A stretch of 64,000 bases of DNA from Agromyces cerinus subsp. cerinus. GTDB lineage: Bacteria; Actinomycetota; Actinomycetes; Actinomycetales; Microbacteriaceae. The notes below the pieces were generated by a model. The model ran no database searches. It had not been told where the DNA came from and saw nothing but the letters and a program-made list of their open reading frames with translations. The DNA lies in contig NZ_FSRJ01000003.1 in the NCBI RefSeq assembly GCF_900142065.1, positions 310,001-374,000 of the forward strand. Direction: 5' to 3'. The position numbers and the translations under genes are program-made. Of this stretch, positions 50,123 to 58,766 are shown one piece after another; the stretch's first letter is position 1; the number at the start of each line of letters is the position of its first letter.

Positions 50123-51444
50123 ACGCCCCCACGAACGACGAGCTCTTCGCCCGTGCGCAGGCCGCGATCCCGGGCGGCGTGAACTCGCCCGTGCGCGCGT
50201 TCCGCTCTGTCGGCGGCACCCCGCGCTTCCTCGTGAGCGCCCGCGGCCCGTACGTCACCGACGCCGAGGGCCGCGAGTACGTCGACCTCGTCGCCGGCTG
50301 GGGCCCCGCGATCCTCGGTCACGCCGACCCGCGGGTCATCGAGGCGGTGACGGATGCCGCGGCGCGCGGCCTCTCGTTCGGTGCCTCGACCCCGGCAGAG
50401 ACCGAGCTCGCCGAGCTCGTCGAGGCCCGCGTCGGCCCCGTCGAGAAGCTGCGCCTCGTCTCGACGGGCACCGAGGCGACGATGAGCGCCATCCGCCTCG
50501 CTCGCGGGTTCACCGGCCGCGACCTGCTCGTGAAGTTCGCCGGGCACTACCACGGCCACTCCGACGGCCTCCTCGCCGAGGCGGGTTCGGGGCTCGCGAC
50601 CTTCGCGCTGCCGGGCTCCGCGGGCGTGCCGGCCGACATCGCGGCGCTCACCCTCGTGGTGCCCTACAACGACCTCGACGCGCTCGCCGCGGTGTTCGCC
50701 GAGCTCGGCGACCGCATCGCCGCGGTCATCACCGAGGCGGCCGCGGCCAACATGGGCGTCGTGCCCCCGGTCGCCGGGTTCAACCGCGCCGTCGTCGAAC
50801 TCGCCCACGCGCACGGCGCGCTCGTCATCTCCGACGAGGTGCTCACGGGCTTCCGCGTCTCCGCCGCCGGATGGTGGGGCCTCGAAGACGGCACCGATGC
50901 GGCGTACACGCCCGACCTCATGACCTTCGGCAAGGTCATCGGCGGCGGCATGCCCGTCGCCGCCCTCGGCGGTCGCGCCGAGATCATGGAGCAGCTCGCG
51001 CCGCTCGGCCCCGTCTACCAGGCGGGCACGCTCTCGGGGAACCCCGTGGCGGTCGCCGCCGGCGTGGCCACGCTCAGGGCGGCGGATGCCTCGGTGTACC
51101 GCTCGCTCGACGCCACGGCCGAGACGATCAGCGATGCGGTCTCGGCCGCACTCGACGCCGCGGGGGTCGCGCACCGCGTGCAGCACGCCGGCAGCCTCTT
51201 CAGCTTCGTCTTCGGCGACGAGGCCGCGGCCGCACCCGTCCGCGACTACGCGACCGTGCAGCGTCAGGAGTCGTGGCGCTATGCCCCGTTCTTCCACGCG
51301 ATGCTCGACGCCGGAATCTCGCTGCCGCCGAGCGTGTTCGAGGCGTGGTTCGTCACCGCGGCGCACGACGACACGGCGATCGCCCGGGTGCTGGAGGCCC
51401 TTCCGGCAGCGGCGCGCGCCGCGGCATCCGCTCGACCCGCGTAA
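50119..51444 (+). CDS. hemL: Glutamate-1-semialdehyde 2,1-aminomutase
   Basis: 441 residues, fold-type I PLP enzyme with the cofactor Lys272 in [20 protein letters not shown] and the [12 protein letters not shown] segment are family hallmarks. It makes 5-aminolevulinate from the HemA product. Coupled to hemB by an ATGA overlap. The hairpin at 51454-51503 follows its stop. Confidence 0.97.
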   Translation: MNAPTNDELFARAQAAIPGGVNSPVRAFRSVGGTPRFLVSARGPYVTDAEGREYVDLVAGWGPAILGHADPRVIEAVTDAAARGLSFGASTPAETELAELVEARVGPVEKLRLVSTGTEATMSAIRLARGFTGRDLLVKFAGHYHGHSDGLLAEAGSGLATFALPGSAGVPADIAALTLVVPYNDLDALAAVFAELGDRIAAVITEAAAANMGVVPPVAGFNRAVVELAHAHGALVISDEVLTGFRVSAAGWWGLEDGTDAAYTPDLMTFGKVIGGGMPVAALGGRAEIMEQLAPLGPVYQAGTLSGNPVAVAAGVATLRAADASVYRSLDATAETISDAVSAALDAAGVAHRVQHAGSLFSFVFGDEAAAAPVRDYATVQRQESWRYAPFFHAMLDAGISLPPSVFEAWFVTAAHDDTAIARVLEALPAAARAAASARPA

Positions 51445-51453
51445 CCGCCCTTG

Positions 51454-51503
51454 CCGGTTGAGCCGGTCGAAACCGCCCTGGAGCGGTTCGACAGGCTCAG
51501 CCC
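51454..51503 (+). terminator. Long imperfect hairpin/REP-like element after hemL
   Basis: CCGGTTGAGCCGGTCGAAAC pairs imperfectly with GTTCGACAGGCTCAGCCCGC downstream across a short CCCTGGAG loop. GGTT(T)CGACAGGCTCAACC-type palindromes recur in many actinobacterial genomes, to my recollection. It is well placed to end the hemB-hemL transcript. Confidence 0.55.
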
Positions 51504-51584
51504 GCGGGGTGACCACAGCAAACCGTTATCGCTTTGTGGGGCGTCGACTGGGCACCCGGCGTGCGACTCGGGCAGGATGGAGAC

Positions 51585-51959
51585 ATGGCGAAGCTGCGCG
51601 TGCACACCGACCGGATCGAGGTACACCTCACCCCGGCCGAGAAGTCACTCGCGCTCCGCGGCGCCGATCTCGTCGTGCAGCGCGACGACATCCGCTCGGC
51701 GACCATCACCGACGACCCGTGGATCTGGATCCGCGGCATCCGTCGTCGCGGCACCGAGGTGCCGCTCGTCGTCGCGGTCGGCGTGTGGAAGTACCACGGC
51801 GGCAGCGATTTCGTGATCGTCAAGGGCAAGCGCCAGGCGGTGGTGCTCGAGCTCGCCGCGGGCGAGTTCACCCGCATCATCCTGAGCACGAACCACGCCG
51901 CAGAACTCATCGACCGGCTGAAGCTCACGGCGACGCCTGACGTCGTCGAGGGCGACTGA
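51585..51959 (+). CDS. Hypothetical PH-like protein
   Basis: 124 residues, not firmly recognised. The pattern of short beta strands ending in a helix (AAELIDRLKL), with RGADLVVQRDDIRSATITDDPW and VVLELAAGEFTRIILST, resembles bacterial pleckstrin-homology-like domains. Soluble, no membrane helix. ATG 51585 lies six bases after CAGGAT, a weak -10 of leaderless type. Confidence 0.72.
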   Translation: MAKLRVHTDRIEVHLTPAEKSLALRGADLVVQRDDIRSATITDDPWIWIRGIRRRGTEVPLVVAVGVWKYHGGSDFVIVKGKRQAVVLELAAGEFTRIILSTNHAAELIDRLKLTATPDVVEGD

Positions 51960-51981
51960 CCGCGTATCCGCCCGTTCGGGC

Positions 51982-52362
51982 TCAGGCGAAGGCGAAGAGC
52001 ACGAAGCCGATGAGCGGCAGCGTGCCCTGCACGAGTGCGGGCCGCAGGTACCCGCGCCCGGTCGTCGTGAGCACCGCGGCGGCGAGGAACATGCACGCCG
52101 TCGCGAAGAGCACGAGGGTCTTGCCGACCGGTATCGCGCCGGCCCAGTAGAGCACGAGGCCGATCGCGGCGCCGAGGCCGAGGAAGAGGTTGTAGAAGCC
52201 CTGGTTGTAGGCCATGGGCCTGGTCACGTCGGCCGCGGCCTGGTCGGCGACGCCGAAGCGCTTCCAGGTCGACGGCCTGGTCCACCAGACGCTCTCCATG
52301 AGGAAGATGTAGCCGTGCAGCAGCGCGGCGAGGGCGACGAACACGGTTCCGACGACGGCCAT
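51982..52362 (-). CDS. DUF1304 family membrane protein
   Basis: 126 residues with four transmembrane helices. VFVALAALLHGYIFLMESVWW and NQGFYNLFLGLGAAIGL are the DUF1304 signature segments. Function unknown. Leaderless start: TACGAT six bases before ATG 52362; the longer open frame to 52494 is not used. Converges with the PH-like gene. Confidence 0.88.
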   Translation of the reverse strand: MAVVGTVFVALAALLHGYIFLMESVWWTRPSTWKRFGVADQAAADVTRPMAYNQGFYNLFLGLGAAIGLVLYWAGAIPVGKTLVLFATACMFLAAAVLTTTGRGYLRPALVQGTLPLIGFVLFAFA

Positions 52363-52368
52363 GCCGCG

Positions 52369-52374
52369 ATCGTA
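52369..52374 (-). promoter_or_regulatory. -10 box of the DUF1304 gene
   Basis: TACGAT on the minus strand, six bases before ATG 52362. Confidence 0.45.
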
Positions 52375-52402
52375 GCGGTCGTCGCCCTCGGGCATCGTCA
52401 GC

Positions 52403-53053
52403 TCACGCCGCGAACCGCTCAGTCGTCGCGAACCGGTGCGCAGCCGCGAGCGTGGCGTCGAGCGCCGCACGGCGAGTGCCCTCGACATCGGCATTGACGA
52501 CCGTCGGTGCGAAATGCACCTCCTCGACGTCGGTGATGCCGATGAAGCCCAGCCAGTCGCGGAAGAACGTGGTCGTGAAGTCGGCGCCGAACGACGGCGG
52601 CAGGCCCTCCGCGTAGACCCCGCTCGTGTACACGACGAAGGCCCGCTTGCCCTGCAGCAGGCCGCGGTAGCCGGACTCGGGCGAGAACGCGAACGCCCAG
52701 CCCGGCTGGGTGATGACGTCGACGAGCTGCTTCAGGGGATACGGCACCCCGGCGTTCCAGAAGGGCACGTTGAAGACGTAGGCGTCGGCGGCGTCGAACC
52801 GGTCGAACACGGCGCGCGCCTCCGACCACGCCCGCTCCTCCGCGGCGGTGTGGCCCTGCCCGGCGAAGGTCGCCATCTTCGCGCCGGCCGCGACCGTGCC
52901 GAACTCGGGCAGCGAGCCGTCGAAGACGTCGAGGCGGTCGACGGCCAGTTCGTCGTCGATCGACTCGAGCTCGCCGATGAAGCGGGTCGCCAGCTCGAGC
53001 GAGCGGCTTGCGTCGCCCCTGGCGGATGCGTTGACGTGCAGCAGGTGAGTCAT
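52403..53053 (-). CDS. azoR: FMN-dependent NADH-azoreductase/quinone reductase
   Basis: 216 residues of the flavodoxin-like AzoR family. VNASARGDASRS binds the FMN phosphate, and VFNVPFWNAGVPYPLKQLVDVITQPGWAF is the family core. AzoR enzymes reduce quinones and azo compounds with two electrons and protect against thiol stress. Divergent from an HxlR regulator with a palindrome between them, recalling the YodB-azoR1 pair of B. subtilis. Confidence 0.93.
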   Translation of the reverse strand: MTHLLHVNASARGDASRSLELATRFIGELESIDDELAVDRLDVFDGSLPEFGTVAAGAKMATFAGQGHTAAEERAWSEARAVFDRFDAADAYVFNVPFWNAGVPYPLKQLVDVITQPGWAFAFSPESGYRGLLQGKRAFVVYTSGVYAEGLPPSFGADFTTTFFRDWLGFIGITDVEEVHFAPTVVNADVEGTRRAALDATLAAAHRFATTERFAA

Positions 53054-53148
53054 CAGGTTCCTTCACTGGTGTTCGGCGAGGATCCGGGAATGGATCGCGT
53101 CGTGTTCCGGTTTCGATCGTCACATCGCCCTGAGCGCCGGCACCAGCA

Positions 53149-53164
53149 GGCACTTCAGAGTGCC
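53149..53164. promoter_or_regulatory. Inverted repeat in the azoR-hxlR gap, probable HxlR operator
   Basis: GGCACT-TCAG-AGTGCC has perfect 6-bp arms. It lies between the divergent azoR and HxlR genes, 56 bp from the HxlR start. DUF24/HxlR regulators bind ACT/AGT-type inverted repeats. Confidence 0.5.
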
Positions 53165-53219
53165 GTGGGATGCCGCAGGTGCCCATCCGTTCGTCGTCGA
53201 CCGAGAGCTTGGAGACCCA

Positions 53220-53609
53220 GTGACCCTGACCGCCGACCAGCAGCGCGCCGCCGCGAAGGACGCGTACGCGTCGTACCTCGCCGAATGCCCGTCGCGCCAG
53301 GTGCTCGACATCCTCGGCTCGAAATGGACGACGCTCGTGCTCCTGCCGCTCGAGGAAGGACCGCAGCGGCACTCGCAGCTGCGGGCCCGAGTCGCGGGCG
53401 CCAGCCAGAAGATGCTCACCGAGACCCTGCGCCTGCTCGAGCGCGACGGACTCGTCTCCCGGGAGGTCAAGCAGGTCTACCCGGCGCACGTCGAGTACTC
53501 GCTCACCGCCCTGGGCGCGAGCCTGATGCCGATCGTGCACCAAATGAAGGACTGGGCCGACGCGAACATGGCGGAGGTCGAGTGGCACCGTCGCGCCGCC
53601 GGGTCGTGA
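53220..53609 (+). CDS. HxlR/DUF24-family redox-type regulator
   Basis: 129 residues from GTG 53220. The family core CPSRQVLDILGSKWTTLVLLPLEEGPQRHSQLRARVAGASQKMLTETLRLLERDGLVSRE is intact. Cys23 sits at the conserved N-terminal Cys used for thiol-quinone sensing in YodB-type proteins. GGAG lies seven bases before the GTG. An ATG-type start at 53160 is in frame but would overlap the palindrome. Confidence 0.88.
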   Translation: MTLTADQQRAAAKDAYASYLAECPSRQVLDILGSKWTTLVLLPLEEGPQRHSQLRARVAGASQKMLTETLRLLERDGLVSREVKQVYPAHVEYSLTALGASLMPIVHQMKDWADANMAEVEWHRRAAGS

Positions 53610-53630
53610 CCGCGAGCGGCATGCCGCGGG

Positions 53631-54752
53631 TCAGTCGGCCACGGGCTCGCGCTCGACGGTGACCGGCGCGCCGAGGAACCGCTCGACCTCGGCGACGGAT
53701 GCCGCGAGCCCGCGCTCTTCACGAGCGGTGAACGCGCGCCACGGCACGAGCCTGACCACCGCCTTCCGCCCCGAGATGACGGGCGCCCAGCGGCCGACCA
53801 TCACGCCGTCGATCATGAGCGCATGCAGCGGGAACTCGGGGTGCACGGGGTTGCCGCGGCCGGGCGGCTGCAGGAACGATCGGGGCGCGGCGTAGCCCAT
53901 GATGTACTCGTCGTAAGCCTGCAGCAGGTCGACCGTGCCGGACGGCGGAACGGGCGCATCCAGCGCGGCCGACGTCCGCTCGACATCGTGCCAGTGGGCG
54001 GCACCGTCGACCTCGACGGTCTCGACGCGCCCACCGCCCTCGTCGACGACGGCCGAGAACGCCAGGCGGGTGTCGCCGAGCGTGAAGCCCGACCAGGCGG
54101 CGAAGTCGCGGTCGGACACCGGCCCGCGCGAGCGGATGAATCGAGCCGCGAGTTCGACGAGCGACGCCGCGCGCAGCTTCGGCGCCGACGGCGGCACCCG
54201 CTCGTCGAACGCCGCGTAGGTGCGCTGCCTGCCGACGTTCGCCCCGCTGATGGCGACCCGTTCGAGCTCGGCGAGCATGAGCACGTAGGTGAAGCCGAGC
54301 CCGGTCGACGGATGGCCCGCCGCGTCGAGCGCCGCGGCGAGCTCCGCCCGGGTGCGGTGGCCGCCCTCGAGCGCCGCGGTGACGACGTCGAGTGCGCGCG
54401 CCCCGGCCTCGCCGTCGACGCCCGTGCGGCGGTAGTAGGTGGCGTTCGCCCGATGCACGCGCTCGGCCGAGAGTTCCATCAGCCACCGGGCATCCGCCGG
54501 GTCGACGAAGTGCCACGTCGGCCGCAGCACGTGGGTGCGCAGGATCTCGCCGCGGTCGAGCGCGGCGGTGACGGCGGCGAGATCTGGGCGGCGCTCGGCC
54601 GGCACGCGCATGGCGAGCCCCCATTGCGCCGGCACGAACTCCTGCGACTGCACGGCCGCGAAGTCGCGCACGACGCCGGCGGCCGACGCGGCACGCACCC
54701 CGCGCAGCCCCTGCACGTGCAGGCGGATGCGGCGGAGCTCGGCGAGCTGCAC
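53631..54752 (-). CDS. Winged-helix DNA-binding protein, HTH_42/AlkZ-like
   Basis: 373 residues of the PF06224 family. FAAVQSQEFVPAQWGLAMRV resembles the Gln-x-Gln catalytic region of AlkZ/YcaQ glycosylases (QSQ present), and RPTWHFVDPADARWLMEL is typical. AlkZ relatives unhook DNA crosslinks or remove bulky alkyl bases; many family members are untested. GTG 54752 starts five bases after the stop codon of the upstream ABC permease begins, so it is probably the third gene of that operon. It may protect DNA from the exported compound (inference). Confidence 0.78.
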   Translation of the reverse strand: MQLAELRRIRLHVQGLRGVRAASAAGVVRDFAAVQSQEFVPAQWGLAMRVPAERRPDLAAVTAALDRGEILRTHVLRPTWHFVDPADARWLMELSAERVHRANATYYRRTGVDGEAGARALDVVTAALEGGHRTRAELAAALDAAGHPSTGLGFTYVLMLAELERVAISGANVGRQRTYAAFDERVPPSAPKLRAASLVELAARFIRSRGPVSDRDFAAWSGFTLGDTRLAFSAVVDEGGGRVETVEVDGAAHWHDVERTSAALDAPVPPSGTVDLLQAYDEYIMGYAAPRSFLQPPGRGNPVHPEFPLHALMIDGVMVGRWAPVISGRKAVVRLVPWRAFTAREERGLAASVAEVERFLGAPVTVEREPVAD

Positions 54753-54754
54753 CC

Positions 54755-55585
54755 CTACGACACGTCCCGTCGCCAGGTCGTCGCCCCGCCGATCACGGTC
54801 GCCACGACCGCGATGCCGAACAGCACGAGCCCGCCCTGCCACCACTCGAGCGTCTCGGTCGAACCGAGCGAGGCGAGGTTGTAGAAGGACGCGCCGACGA
54901 GCGCGTCGCTCGCGGCGCCCGGCAGGAACTTGCCGATCGATGCCGTGACGTCGCTGAGCGAGGCCACGACCCGCAGGATCGGCTCGACGAACTGGGTGAA
55001 GGCGATCACGATGACGATCGCGGCGACCTGGTTGACCACGAGCACGCCGAGCCCGACGCCGATCGCGCCCCACAGGGCCATGGCCAGCACGCCGCGGCCG
55101 ATGAGCGCCCACGTGTCGCTCGAGTCGAGGCCCGTGTCGAGGCCGAAGCCGGCGAGGGCCGCCGCACCGGCGCCGACCGAGACGGCGAAGGCGATGACGC
55201 CGAGCCCGGCGCCGACCACGAGCTGCGACACGAACTTCGCCGCGAGCACGACGGTGCGGTGCGGCTCGGCGAGGAACGTCGGGGTGAGCGTCTTGTGCCG
55301 GAACTCGCCGGTCACGGCGAGGGCGCCGAGCAGCACCGGGAAGACGTAGCCGACCGACGAGGCGAAGCTGTAGAGCAGCGGCGCGAGCTCGGTGCCCGGC
55401 GGCACGGTGGTGTTGCCGCCGGCGGCTGCCGCGGCATCCGGATTCTCGGTCGCCCAGCCGAGGAAGGCGCCGAATCCGCCCGACATGAACGCCACGTAGG
55501 CGGCGAGGAGGATCGCGAGGAGCCACCACATGCGCGTCGTGAAGACCTTCTGGAACTCGGAGCCGATGGCGCGCACGAGGTTCAC
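54755..55585 (-). CDS. ABC-2 family transporter permease
   Basis: 276 residues, six transmembrane helices, with the large first extracytoplasmic loop (ATENPDAAAAAGGNTTVPPGTE) and the cytoplasmic VTGEFRHKTLTPTFLAEPHR coupling region typical of ABC-2 exporters. Partner of the ATPase upstream, overlapping it by 4 bp. Substrate unknown. Confidence 0.9.
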   Translation of the reverse strand: MNLVRAIGSEFQKVFTTRMWWLLAILLAAYVAFMSGGFGAFLGWATENPDAAAAAGGNTTVPPGTELAPLLYSFASSVGYVFPVLLGALAVTGEFRHKTLTPTFLAEPHRTVVLAAKFVSQLVVGAGLGVIAFAVSVGAGAAALAGFGLDTGLDSSDTWALIGRGVLAMALWGAIGVGLGVLVVNQVAAIVIVIAFTQFVEPILRVVASLSDVTASIGKFLPGAASDALVGASFYNLASLGSTETLEWWQGGLVLFGIAVVATVIGGATTWRRDVS

Positions 55586-56481
55586 GACTCGTCACCTCCG
55601 CCGACGAGCGACAGGAAGGACTCCTCGAGCCCCGATCTCAGCCGGTGGAGGGCGGCCAGCTCCACACCGCCGACGAAGGCGGCGTGACCGACCCTGGCGG
55701 GGTCGGGTTCGTCGACGATGAACCCGCTGCGCCCCTCGGTGTACTCGAGGCCCGCGGCGTCGAGCGCGGCGGCCAGCGCCTGCCGATCGGGGGAGTCGGC
55801 GATGGTGCGCGGCGCCGAGTCGAGTTCGAGGCTCGCGAGGGTGCCGGTCTTCATGAGCCGGCCTTTCGCGATGATGACGACCTCGTCGACGCTCTGCTGC
55901 ACCTCGCTGAGCAGGTGCGAGGAGACGAGCACGGTGCGTCCCTCGCGGGCGAGGTTCTGCAGGAACCCGCGGATCCACTTGATGCCCTCGGGGTCGAGGC
56001 CGTTGATCGGTTCGTCGAGCACGAAGACGCCGGGGTCGCCGAGCAGGGTGTACGCCAGCGCGAGTCGCTGCCGCATGCCGAGCGAGTAGCCGCCGACGCG
56101 GCGATCGGCGTACTCCGACATGCCCACCTGCTCGAGCACGGCGGGAACGCGGGCCGACGACAGGCCCGCGGCGGTCGCGTAGACCTTGAGGTGGTTGCGC
56201 GCCGTGCGCCCCGGGTGGAAGTTCGCGTCGAGCGCGGCGCCCACGGTCTCGAGCGGCCGCGGCAGCCCCGAATAGGGCGTGCCGCCGAAGGTCGCGGTGC
56301 CGGCGCTCGCACGCTCCAGCCCGAGCAGCACCCGCAGCGTCGTGGTCTTGCCGGCACCGTTCGGGCCGAGGAATCCGGTGACCTTGCCCGGTTGCACCGT
56401 GAAGCTCAGGTCGTCGACCGCGGTCACCGGGCCGAAGTGCTTGCTGAGCCCCGAGATCTCGATGGGGATGCCACTCGCCAT
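55582..56481 (-). CDS. ABC transporter ATP-binding protein
   Basis: 299 residues. Walker A GPNGAGKTT (about 39-47), signature YSLGMRQRLALA, Walker B VFVLDEPINGLDP and H-loop SSHLLSEV are all present. BcrA-type subfamily, often in peptide-antibiotic resistance. A TAGGGT -10-like hexamer lies about 90 bp upstream in the 178-bp gap. Confidence 0.94.
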   Translation of the reverse strand: MASGIPIEISGLSKHFGPVTAVDDLSFTVQPGKVTGFLGPNGAGKTTTLRVLLGLERASAGTATFGGTPYSGLPRPLETVGAALDANFHPGRTARNHLKVYATAAGLSSARVPAVLEQVGMSEYADRRVGGYSLGMRQRLALAYTLLGDPGVFVLDEPINGLDPEGIKWIRGFLQNLAREGRTVLVSSHLLSEVQQSVDEVVIIAKGRLMKTGTLASLELDSAPRTIADSPDRQALAAALDAAGLEYTEGRSGFIVDEPDPARVGHAAFVGGVELAALHRLRSGLEESFLSLVGGGDES

Positions 56482-56659
56482 GCGCGCTCCTCACAGGTGG
56501 GGGCGAGCATGGTCGCGCAGGCCGCACCCCCGCACGACCCGGGCAGCCAGGCCGCCTCACGCTCACCCTAGCGAGCAAGCGGGGCCGGATGCATCCGTCG
56601 CGCGGGGGATTCGCGGAATCGCCGGTCGGGCCGATCGCGGCCGCCCGACGCGCGAGCAC

Positions 56660-57433
56660 TCAGTTCAGCGGGCGGATGCCGTGCGGCGGCACGCCGCCGG
56701 CGTACAGCACGATGGCGGCATCCTGCAGGGCGCCCAGCGCGATGCGCTGGGTGAGCGGCCCGTACGAGACGCGCGCGACGCCGAGCTCTTCGAGCCGTGC
56801 GGGAGCCGGCACCGAGGGCAGCCCGATGACGCTCACCCGGTGGTGGCCGATGCCAGTCACGAGTTCGTCGACGACCTCGTCGCCGAAGTCGCCCGGCACG
56901 AACACGCTCGTCGCACCGGCGTCGAGGTAGGCGCGGCCGCGCTCGATCGCGTCGGCGATGTTCACGTCGAGCGGGCGCTCGCGCCCGCGGAGGAACGCGT
57001 CGGTGCGCGCGTTCAGGGCGAACGGCACGCCCTCGGCATCGGCGGCGGCCACCGCGGCCGCGACTGCGGCGACCGAGTCGGGGAGCGGCTTCAGCTGGTC
57101 TTCGAGGTTCGCTCCGGCGATGCCCTCGCCGATCGCGCGGCGGATGGTGTCGCCGGCGTCGCCGTAGCCCGCCTCGAGGTCGGCGCTCACCGGCACGTCG
57201 ACGGCGCGCGCGATGCGCCCGCACATGTCGAGCATGAGCTCGACCGGGATGTGCTCGCCGTCGGGGTAGCCGAACGTCGCGGCGATCGAGTGGCTCGCGG
57301 TGGCGATCGCGCGGGTCTGCGGCAGGGCGGCGATCGCGGTGGCGCTCACGACATCCCAGACGTTCACCACCTGGAGCAGCTCGGGGTCGGTGTGCAGGCG
57401 GCGGAGTTCGGCGGCGGTGTCGGCGAGGGTCAT
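56660..57433 (-). CDS. Isocitrate lyase/PEP-mutase superfamily protein
   Basis: 257 residues, TIM-barrel. VSADLEAGYGD supplies the Mg-binding Asp/Glu, and NARTDAFL the NxRTD motif of PEP mutase/oxaloacetate hydrolase-like enzymes. NVWDVVSATAIAALPQTRAIATAS matches the common actinobacterial branch of unknown substrate. The catalytic KKCGH-type loop of isocitrate lyase is absent. Leaderless start: TACGCT six bases before ATG 57433. Confidence 0.87.
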   Translation of the reverse strand: MTLADTAAELRRLHTDPELLQVVNVWDVVSATAIAALPQTRAIATASHSIAATFGYPDGEHIPVELMLDMCGRIARAVDVPVSADLEAGYGDAGDTIRRAIGEGIAGANLEDQLKPLPDSVAAVAAAVAAADAEGVPFALNARTDAFLRGRERPLDVNIADAIERGRAYLDAGATSVFVPGDFGDEVVDELVTGIGHHRVSVIGLPSVPAPARLEELGVARVSYGPLTQRIALGALQDAAIVLYAGGVPPHGIRPLN

Positions 57434-57439
57434 GGTTCC

Positions 57440-57445
57440 AGCGTA
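57440..57445 (-). promoter_or_regulatory. -10 box of the PEP-mutase-like gene
   Basis: TACGCT on the minus strand, six bases before ATG 57433. Confidence 0.5.
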
Positions 57446-57503
57446 TGGCGGGGGATCGGCGGCGGGGCGCCGATCGGCCGGGTGACGTCCGAATCCCGCC
57501 GAT

Positions 57504-58718
57504 TCAGCCGAGCGCCGAGGCGAGGCCGTCGAGCAGGCGCTCGACGTCGTTCGCGTCGTTGTACGGCGCGAGCCCGACACGAAGCCCTCCGGCGTCGCCG
57601 AGCCCGAGGCCCCTCGATGCCTCGAGGGCGTAGAAGTTGCTGCTCGGCGCGAGCACCCGCCCCTCGGCGAGGCGCTTCGTGATCTCGGATGCCTCGTGGC
57701 CGTCGAACGTCATGAGCAACGTGGGCGTGCGGCGCGGCGCTCGCGACCACACGGTGACCCCGGGCAGCTCGGCGAGCCCGGCCTCGATGCGGGCCCGGAG
57801 CTCTTCCTCGTGCGCGTGCAGCGCCGCGTACGAGGCGACGAGCCGCGCCCGGCGCGAGCTCGCGGCATCCGCTTCGGAGTGGTCGGCGAGACCGGCCAAC
57901 GCGTCGACCGCCGCGGTGCCGCCCGCGAGCAGCTCGTACGGCAGGGTGCCGAACTCGAACCGCTCGGGCACGACGTTCGTCGACGGCGCCAGCTTGTCGG
58001 GCGCGATGGACTCGAGCAGCTCGGGGTCGGCGGCGAGCACGCCGAAGTGCGGGCCGAGGAACTTGTAGGGCGAGCACGTGAAGAAGTCGGCTCCGAGCGC
58101 CCCGACGTCGGGCAGTTCGTGCGCCGTGTAGTGCACGCCGTCGACGTAGACGAGGGCGCCGACCGCATGCGCGGCCGCGGCGATCGCGGGGATGTCGGGC
58201 ATCGTGCCGATGAGGTTCGACGCCGCGGTGACGGCGACGAGCCGCGTGCGATCCGAGAGCACGGCGGCGACGGCCTCGACCGGCAGCTCGCCGGTGGCCG
58301 GGTCGAAGTCCGCCCAGCGCACGACGGCGCCGACGCGCTCGGCGGCCTGCACCCACGGGCGCACGTTCGAATCGTGGTCGAGTCGGGTGACGACGACCTC
58401 GTCGCCCGTGCCCCATTGCTTCGAGAGATGCCGCGAGAAGTCGTAGGTGAGCTGGGTGGCGCTGCGCCCCTGCACGATGCCGCGCGGGTGCCCGTCGACG
58501 AGATCGGCCATCGCCAGTCGGAATCCATGCACGGCGGCCTCGGCGCGTTCCTCCGAGACGCCGGTCGTGCCGCGATTCGAGAGCGGGCCGGTGAGCACGG
58601 ATGCCACGGCCTCGCCCACCGATCGCGGCGTCTGCGTGCCGCCGGGGCCGTCGAACTGCGCCCACCCGCTCTCGAGCGAGGGGAACTCGGAACGGATTCG
58701 GGCGACGTCGTAGGCCAT
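57504..58718 (-). CDS. Cysteine desulfurase-like PLP enzyme (class V aminotransferase)
   Basis: 404 residues. The PLP Lys is in FFTCSPYKFLGPHFG (near 221) and VDGVHYTAHELPDVGALGAD contains the cofactor Asp/His region. FDGPGGTQTPRSV at the N-terminus is typical of the cysteine-desulfurase-like subfamily, whose reaction is unproven; no SufU/IscU gene is nearby. Leaderless start: TATCCT six bases before ATG 58718. Confidence 0.88.
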   Translation of the reverse strand: MAYDVARIRSEFPSLESGWAQFDGPGGTQTPRSVGEAVASVLTGPLSNRGTTGVSEERAEAAVHGFRLAMADLVDGHPRGIVQGRSATQLTYDFSRHLSKQWGTGDEVVVTRLDHDSNVRPWVQAAERVGAVVRWADFDPATGELPVEAVAAVLSDRTRLVAVTAASNLIGTMPDIPAIAAAAHAVGALVYVDGVHYTAHELPDVGALGADFFTCSPYKFLGPHFGVLAADPELLESIAPDKLAPSTNVVPERFEFGTLPYELLAGGTAAVDALAGLADHSEADAASSRRARLVASYAALHAHEEELRARIEAGLAELPGVTVWSRAPRRTPTLLMTFDGHEASEITKRLAEGRVLAPSSNFYALEASRGLGLGDAGGLRVGLAPYNDANDVERLLDGLASALG

Positions 58719-58724
58719 GCAGCG

Positions 58725-58730
58725 AGGATA
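58725..58730 (-). promoter_or_regulatory. -10 box of the cysteine-desulfurase-like gene
   Basis: TATCCT on the minus strand, six bases before ATG 58718. Confidence 0.5.
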
Positions 58731-58754
58731 GCCAGTCGGGGCGCCCGCCACGGA

Positions 58755-58760
58755 TACCAT
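58755..58760 (+). promoter_or_regulatory. -10 box of the LssY_C gene
   Basis: TACCAT, six bases before ATG 58767. The two divergent leaderless promoters share a 48-bp gap. Confidence 0.5.
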
Positions 58761-58766
58761 GCAGGC

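Noticed and set aside
57504-58718. IscS/SufS for Fe-S assembly
   Set aside because: It belongs to the desulfurase-like branch and no Fe-S scaffold genes are adjacent.
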